Part shown: in pieces, positions 6,653 through 9,047 of the stretch
Layout of the letters: every line of letters starts with the position of its first letter
How positions within the stretch are numbered: position 1 is the stretch's first letter
The notes under the pieces: generated by a model
What the model saw: the letters and a program-made list of their open reading frames with translations, nothing else
Database searches by the model: none
Told to the model about the DNA's origin: nothing
Assembly (NCBI GenBank): GCA_013349485.1
Contig: DUZM01000280.1
Location: 1 to 9,047, forward strand
DNA: 9,047 nucleotides
Direction: 5' to 3'
From: Candidatus Hydrogenedentota bacterium
GTDB lineage: Bacteria; Hydrogenedentota; Hydrogenedentia; Hydrogenedentales; SLHB01
Position numbers and translations under genes: made by a program

Positions 6653-7564
6653 ATGGTTGTTCCCTGCGTCGTGATGCTGATGTGCGCGGGCGCCAGTGGC
6701 CAGGGCCAGAAACCGTACGTGCAAGAGAAAAACGCGGTGTATGCCGAGCCGCACGGAATAGGCCTGTTGATGGACGTTTTCAGGCCGACAGGCCCCTCGA
6801 ACGGCCGCGCCATCGTTGACATAGTCAGTTCCGCCTTCAACACGGAGCGAATAAACATCAACCAGCACCTAAGCTGGAAAATGTATGACGTTTTTTGCTC
6901 GCACGGCTACGTCGTGTTTGCGATCCGGCCCGGCTCGGCCTCGAAATGGTCCATACCGGAGATGCAGGGACATGTTCGAATGGGTATTCGCTACGTTAAA
7001 GAACATGCGGGCGAGTACGGCATCGAGCCGGCGTCCCTCGGCCTGATCGGCGTATCGGCAGGGGGCTATTTGGCTTGCCTGACGGCGCTTACGCCTGTGG
7101 AGGGCGATCCGAATGCCGACGATCCGCTTCTCCGGCACGACACGCGCGTGGGCGCGGCGGCGCCTATTTGCCCGGTGACGGACGTGCGTTTCGGAGAGGC
7201 AAAGACAGAAGATCAACTGCTGCGGTTTGCCAAAAGACTTGGCCTGAATCCCCTGGGCAAGCCGACCGCCGAGGAAGTGCGGAAAAGGGCAGAGGCGTTG
7301 TCGCCGGTTTGTCTTGCCGCGCCGGATTCTCCGCCCTTTATTTTCACGCATGGCAAAGACGATACCATTGTCCCGCTCGCCCACTCGGAAAACATGGTCG
7401 AAGCGCTCGAGAAAGCAGGCGTCGACGTCGAGCTTCGTATGGTCGACACGGCCGAACACGTTTGGGACGCCACAATCCCGGAAGACATCGAAGTGATTGC
7501 CGGTTGGTTTGACGAGAAGCTGAACGCGAGAACCTGCGTTGGGGTCGAAGCCATCCTCGATTGA
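6653..7564 (+). CDS. Alpha/beta hydrolase (esterase-like), probably exported
   Basis: The product is a 303-residue alpha/beta-hydrolase-fold enzyme of the esterase/dienelactone-hydrolase/prolyl-oligopeptidase-like group, likely to cleave an ester or related bond. The catalytic triad can be read in order: the nucleophile elbow GVSAGG with Ser135, Asp227 in HGKDDTIVP and His249 in AEHVWDA. The HGGG oxyanion motif common in BD-FAE and hormone-sensitive-lipase relatives is absent; the equivalent stretch is IVDIVSSAF at 54-62. Residues 1-18 (hydrophobic, ending AGASGQGQ) look like a short signal peptide, though they lack basic residues. A TTG start at 6620 would add DLFEYGREKL with charged residues, but GGGAGGGAG at 6638-6646, 6 nt before the ATG at 6653, favours the shorter form. 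It lies upstream of the TIM-barrel gene, probably in one transcript. The substrate, perhaps acetyl- or feruloyl-substituted glycans, is an inference. Confidence 0.85.
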   Translation: MVVPCVVMLMCAGASGQGQKPYVQEKNAVYAEPHGIGLLMDVFRPTGPSNGRAIVDIVSSAFNTERININQHLSWKMYDVFCSHGYVVFAIRPGSASKWSIPEMQGHVRMGIRYVKEHAGEYGIEPASLGLIGVSAGGYLACLTALTPVEGDPNADDPLLRHDTRVGAAAPICPVTDVRFGEAKTEDQLLRFAKRLGLNPLGKPTAEEVRKRAEALSPVCLAAPDSPPFIFTHGKDDTIVPLAHSENMVEALEKAGVDVELRMVDTAEHVWDATIPEDIEVIAGWFDEKLNARTCVGVEAILD

Positions 7565-7616
7565 CAAGGTTAGCGGGTCTCGATACGCGCGCATTTCCCA
7601 GACGGAGAATTCCCTA

Positions 7617-8456
7617 TTGGCGAAGATCGAGCTAGGCGTGATCACGACGTTGGGCGTCGACAACGATCCGTTTCGGGAGGTCGCTGCGTTCGGGCTAACG
7701 ACGTGCCAGCTCTGCAACTGGAACCAGGCGCTCTGGTCGTGGGAGCGGGCGGTCGAAATCAAAAAGATGGCCAAAGGCGCCGGTGTGAGGATCGCAGCCG
7801 TCTGGGCGGGTTACTCGGGGCCGGCCGTGTGGAATCTTACGGAAGGTCCGGCAACCCTCGGGCTTGTCCCAGGCCGGTATCGCAAACGGCGTGTTGCAGA
7901 ACTCAAGCGGGGTGCCGAGTTCGCGTCGAGGGCGGGCGCGCCGGCCATCATTACGCATGTCGGATTCATTCCTGAAGACCCGAACGATAGGCGCTATGTG
8001 CCCACCGTGGAAGCGTTAAGAGAGGTCGCGGCCTACTGCAAGGGGCTGGGGATTGGATTCTGGTTCGAGACGGGACAGGAGACGCCGGTTACGTTGTTGC
8101 GCACCATCGAGGATATCGGCCTGCCCAACCTCGGGATAAATCTTGACACCGCCAACTGCATCCTCTACGGAAAAGCCAATCCAATCGACGCCCTCGACGT
8201 GTTTGGCAAGTACGTCAGAAACATTCACGCCAAAGACGGCTGCTATCCAACCAACGGCCGGGAACTGGGTCTCGAGACCGCCATCGGCCGCGGCAAGGTA
8301 GAATGGCCCCGGCTCATGCGTCGGCTCAGAGACCTTAAGTTCCGGGGCGAGATTATCGTCGAACGTGAGATATCCGGCCCGCAGCAAGCCAAAGACATCC
8401 GGGAAGCCGTGACGTATCTCCGCCGACTCGTGGCCAGATCCTTTGAAGCGGCCTGA
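7617..8456 (+). CDS. Sugar phosphate isomerase/epimerase-like TIM-barrel protein
   Basis: This belongs to the xylose-isomerase-like TIM-barrel (AP endonuclease 2) superfamily, which includes IolE, IolI and many sugar isomerases and epimerases acting in the cytosol. With the TTG start at 7617 it has 279 residues, the normal length. Candidate metal ligands appear in the family's order: Glu141 in FWFETG, Asp167 in NLDTAN, His194 in NIHAKDG and Glu249 in IIVEREI; His114 in IITHVG is also well placed. I chose TTG 7617 because GGAG at 7604-7607 precedes it by 9 nt and the protein then opens with the first barrel strand, IELGVITTLG. The other start, TTG 7539, would overlap the hydrolase gene by 26 bp and add 26 residues with no structure. 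It follows the hydrolase by 52 bp. The exact reaction cannot be read from sequence, because this superfamily is functionally broad. Confidence 0.85.
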   Translation: MAKIELGVITTLGVDNDPFREVAAFGLTTCQLCNWNQALWSWERAVEIKKMAKGAGVRIAAVWAGYSGPAVWNLTEGPATLGLVPGRYRKRRVAELKRGAEFASRAGAPAIITHVGFIPEDPNDRRYVPTVEALREVAAYCKGLGIGFWFETGQETPVTLLRTIEDIGLPNLGINLDTANCILYGKANPIDALDVFGKYVRNIHAKDGCYPTNGRELGLETAIGRGKVEWPRLMRRLRDLKFRGEIIVEREISGPQQAKDIREAVTYLRRLVARSFEAA

Positions 8457-8500
8457 TTCGGCCGAAGGAGGGAAACGCGGGTCACGTCAAGTCTTGGCCG

Positions 8501-8526
8501 CGGCGAGCCCGCCGTAGCCGTTTCTT
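8501..8526 (+). terminator. Weak terminator candidate after the TIM-barrel gene
   Basis: CGGCG and CGCCG pair as a 5-bp stem around the loop AGCC (8501-8514), and a TTTCTT tract follows at 8521-8526 after a 6-nt gap. The stem is short and the T-run is displaced, so confidence is low. It is the best candidate for ending the hydrolase/TIM-barrel transcript. Confidence 0.28.
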
Positions 8527-8649
8527 CCGGATTTGCCGTCTGAAGGAGCCCCGCACGCGGTGCGTTCCCGTCGTGCAAGGCCGGCGCCGGCAATCCCGTC
8601 TGGCAACTGCGTCGCGTGCGGCGTCACATGCGTTGCCCGGGGATTATGG

Positions 8650-8664
8650 ATCCTCGACGAGGAT
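8650..8664. promoter_or_regulatory. 15-nt perfect palindrome abutting the -35 box, possible operator
   Basis: ATCCTCG-A-CGAGGAT is perfectly symmetrical and ends exactly one base before the TTGCCA -35 box at 8665. Its core CCTCG-N-CGAGG recurs at 8727-8737. The position suits a transcription-factor site for the lipoprotein promoter. Confidence 0.5.
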
Positions 8665-8694
8665 TTGCCAACGGCTCTGCCTGTGGGCTAGTAT
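8665..8694 (+). promoter_or_regulatory. Sigma-70-type promoter candidate for the lipoprotein gene
   Basis: TTGCCA (8665-8670) and TAGTAT (8689-8694) are separated by 18 bp. The -35 matches the consensus at five of six bases and the -10 at four of six. A start near 8701 would leave a leader of about 80 nt before the ATG at 8780. Confidence 0.45.
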
Positions 8695-8726
8695 GTGGGT
8701 TGCCGAGATCTCGAGCGCCGCTGGGT

Positions 8727-8737
8727 CCTCGTCGAGG
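8727..8737. promoter_or_regulatory. Second copy of the CCTCG-N-CGAGG palindrome
   Basis: CCTCG-T-CGAGG is a perfect 11-nt palindrome in the lipoprotein leader. Its centre is 75 bp from the centre of the palindrome at 8650-8664, close to seven helical turns, so the two copies flank the promoter on similar DNA faces. Confidence 0.42.
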
Positions 8738-8779
8738 GCCGGCGGCTTGTTCTGTGAATAGCCCCAGGAGACCTGTTTG

Positions 8780-9047
8780 ATGCGAAACCTCCCCTTATTG
8801 CTGATGCTCTTGGCGGCCGGCGTGGCCGGAACCGCCGGATGCAAACCGGCGGCGCCGCCCGAACCGGAACCGGAATCTGATTCGGCGCCGTCCATGCCGT
8901 CGCAACCCGTTGCCGCCCCTCGGGTTGAGGAGCGCGAAGAAATCATTGTTCCCGACTTGCCCGGAATGGCCGCTGCGCCGCCCGCACCAACCGCCGCGGC
9001 CCCGGATTTCCGCCCCGCGCCGAGCGCAGCGCACGCATGGCCGGACG
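8780..9047 (+). CDS. Proline/alanine-rich lipoprotein, 5' part
   Basis: The gene starts with ATG at 8780, with AGGAG at 8766-8770 and 9 nt spacing, and runs open to the window edge; 89 codons are visible. The first 21 residues form a lipoprotein signal peptide: MRNLPLLLMLLAAGVAG, then the lipobox TAGC with the cysteine at residue 21, to be lipidated after signal peptidase II cleavage. The mature part begins KPAAPPEPEPESDSAP, low in order and rich in Pro, Ala and Glu. It continues with a short charged segment VEEREEIIVPDLPG at about 51-64 and another Pro/Ala stretch. Such linkers usually tether a C-terminal domain at a distance from the membrane; that domain lies beyond the window. No function can be assigned. 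The residue after the cysteine is Lys, not Asp, so the E. coli inner-membrane retention signal is absent. Confidence 0.78.
   Translation, partial: MRNLPLLLMLLAAGVAGTAGCKPAAPPEPEPESDSAPSMPSQPVAAPRVEEREEIIVPDLPGMAAAPPAPTAAAPDFRPAPSAAHAWPD

Larger units (their letters stand above)
8457..8779. other. Non-coding gap between the TIM-barrel and lipoprotein genes
   Basis: No credible gene is seen on either strand; the open frames here are arginine-, serine- and alanine-rich shadows. The gap opens with a perfect 10-nt palindrome TTCGGCCGAA (8457-8466) touching the TIM-barrel stop codon. It then holds a possible terminator, a promoter and two palindromes, listed separately, plus a 10-nt palindrome CGAGATCTCG at 8704-8713. 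Confidence 0.65.

Noticed and set aside
7561..7589. Consensus TTGACA at 7561-7566 as an internal promoter for the TIM-barrel gene
   Set aside because: It overlaps the hydrolase stop codon and has no acceptable -10 at 16-18 bp; GATACG at 15 bp is poor. Cotranscription with the hydrolase is simpler.
6869..7774. 301-codon minus-strand frame opposite the hydrolase and TIM-barrel genes
   Set aside because: It is antisense to two genes with readable catalytic residues and has no recognisable domain.
8573..8761. 62-codon plus-strand frame ahead of the lipoprotein
   Set aside because: GTG start without a ribosome binding site, Arg/Ser/Ala-rich product, and it covers the promoter and palindromes.
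1..9047. CRISPR arrays, tRNA or rRNA genes, insertion sequences, attachment sites
   Set aside because: No regularly spaced repeats, no cloverleaf or rRNA-like segments, no transposase or integrase frames and no long terminal repeats were seen on reading both strands.

Overview
The window is about 60% GC bacterial DNA from a diderm-type organism. It carries the end of a glutamate synthase small subunit gene, a Bsu/Gram-neutral carbohydrate ABC importer without its ATPase, a GT2 glycosyltransferase, a secreted-type alpha/beta hydrolase, a xylose-isomerase-like TIM-barrel protein and the start of a proline/alanine-rich lipoprotein. This mix resembles genomes of carbohydrate-degrading PVC-type or Hydrogenedentota-like environmental bacteria, but no marker gene is present and the taxonomy is only an inference.

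Layout: (1) 2-904, + strand, 3' part of gltD. (2) 905-1256, a gap between convergent genes, with short GC-rich dyads and one possible small minus-strand reading frame. (3) 1257-4700, - strand, a compact three-gene importer operon read from right to left: solute-binding protein, MalF-type permease, MalG-type permease. The genes overlap by 8 bp (ATGACTAG) and 4 bp (ATGA), which points to translational coupling. (4) 4701-4991, the leader of that operon, with a 16-nt dyad and a hairpin covering the ribosome binding site. (5) 4992-6377, - strand, a cytosolic GT2-type glycosyltransferase. (6) 6378-6652, a divergent promoter region. (7) 6653-8456, + strand, hydrolase and TIM-barrel gene separated by 52 bp, probably one transcript. 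(8) 8457-8779, a non-coding gap with a promoter flanked by two copies of a palindrome. (9) 8780 to the window end, + strand, the 5' part of a lipoprotein gene.

Working together: the importer would bring a sugar or oligosaccharide through the inner membrane, powered by an ATPase encoded elsewhere (a shared MsmX/UgpC-type subunit is the usual arrangement). The hydrolase could remove ester groups from plant or algal glycans, and the TIM-barrel protein could isomerise or epimerise the resulting sugar. This link is inferred from proximity and family only. The substrate cannot be read from the sequence.

I did not find a convincing undescribed system. The most worthwhile signals are regulatory: the paired palindromes around the lipoprotein promoter, the hairpin that covers the ribosome binding site of the solute-binding protein gene, and the perfect dyad centred on the -10 box of the hydrolase operon.
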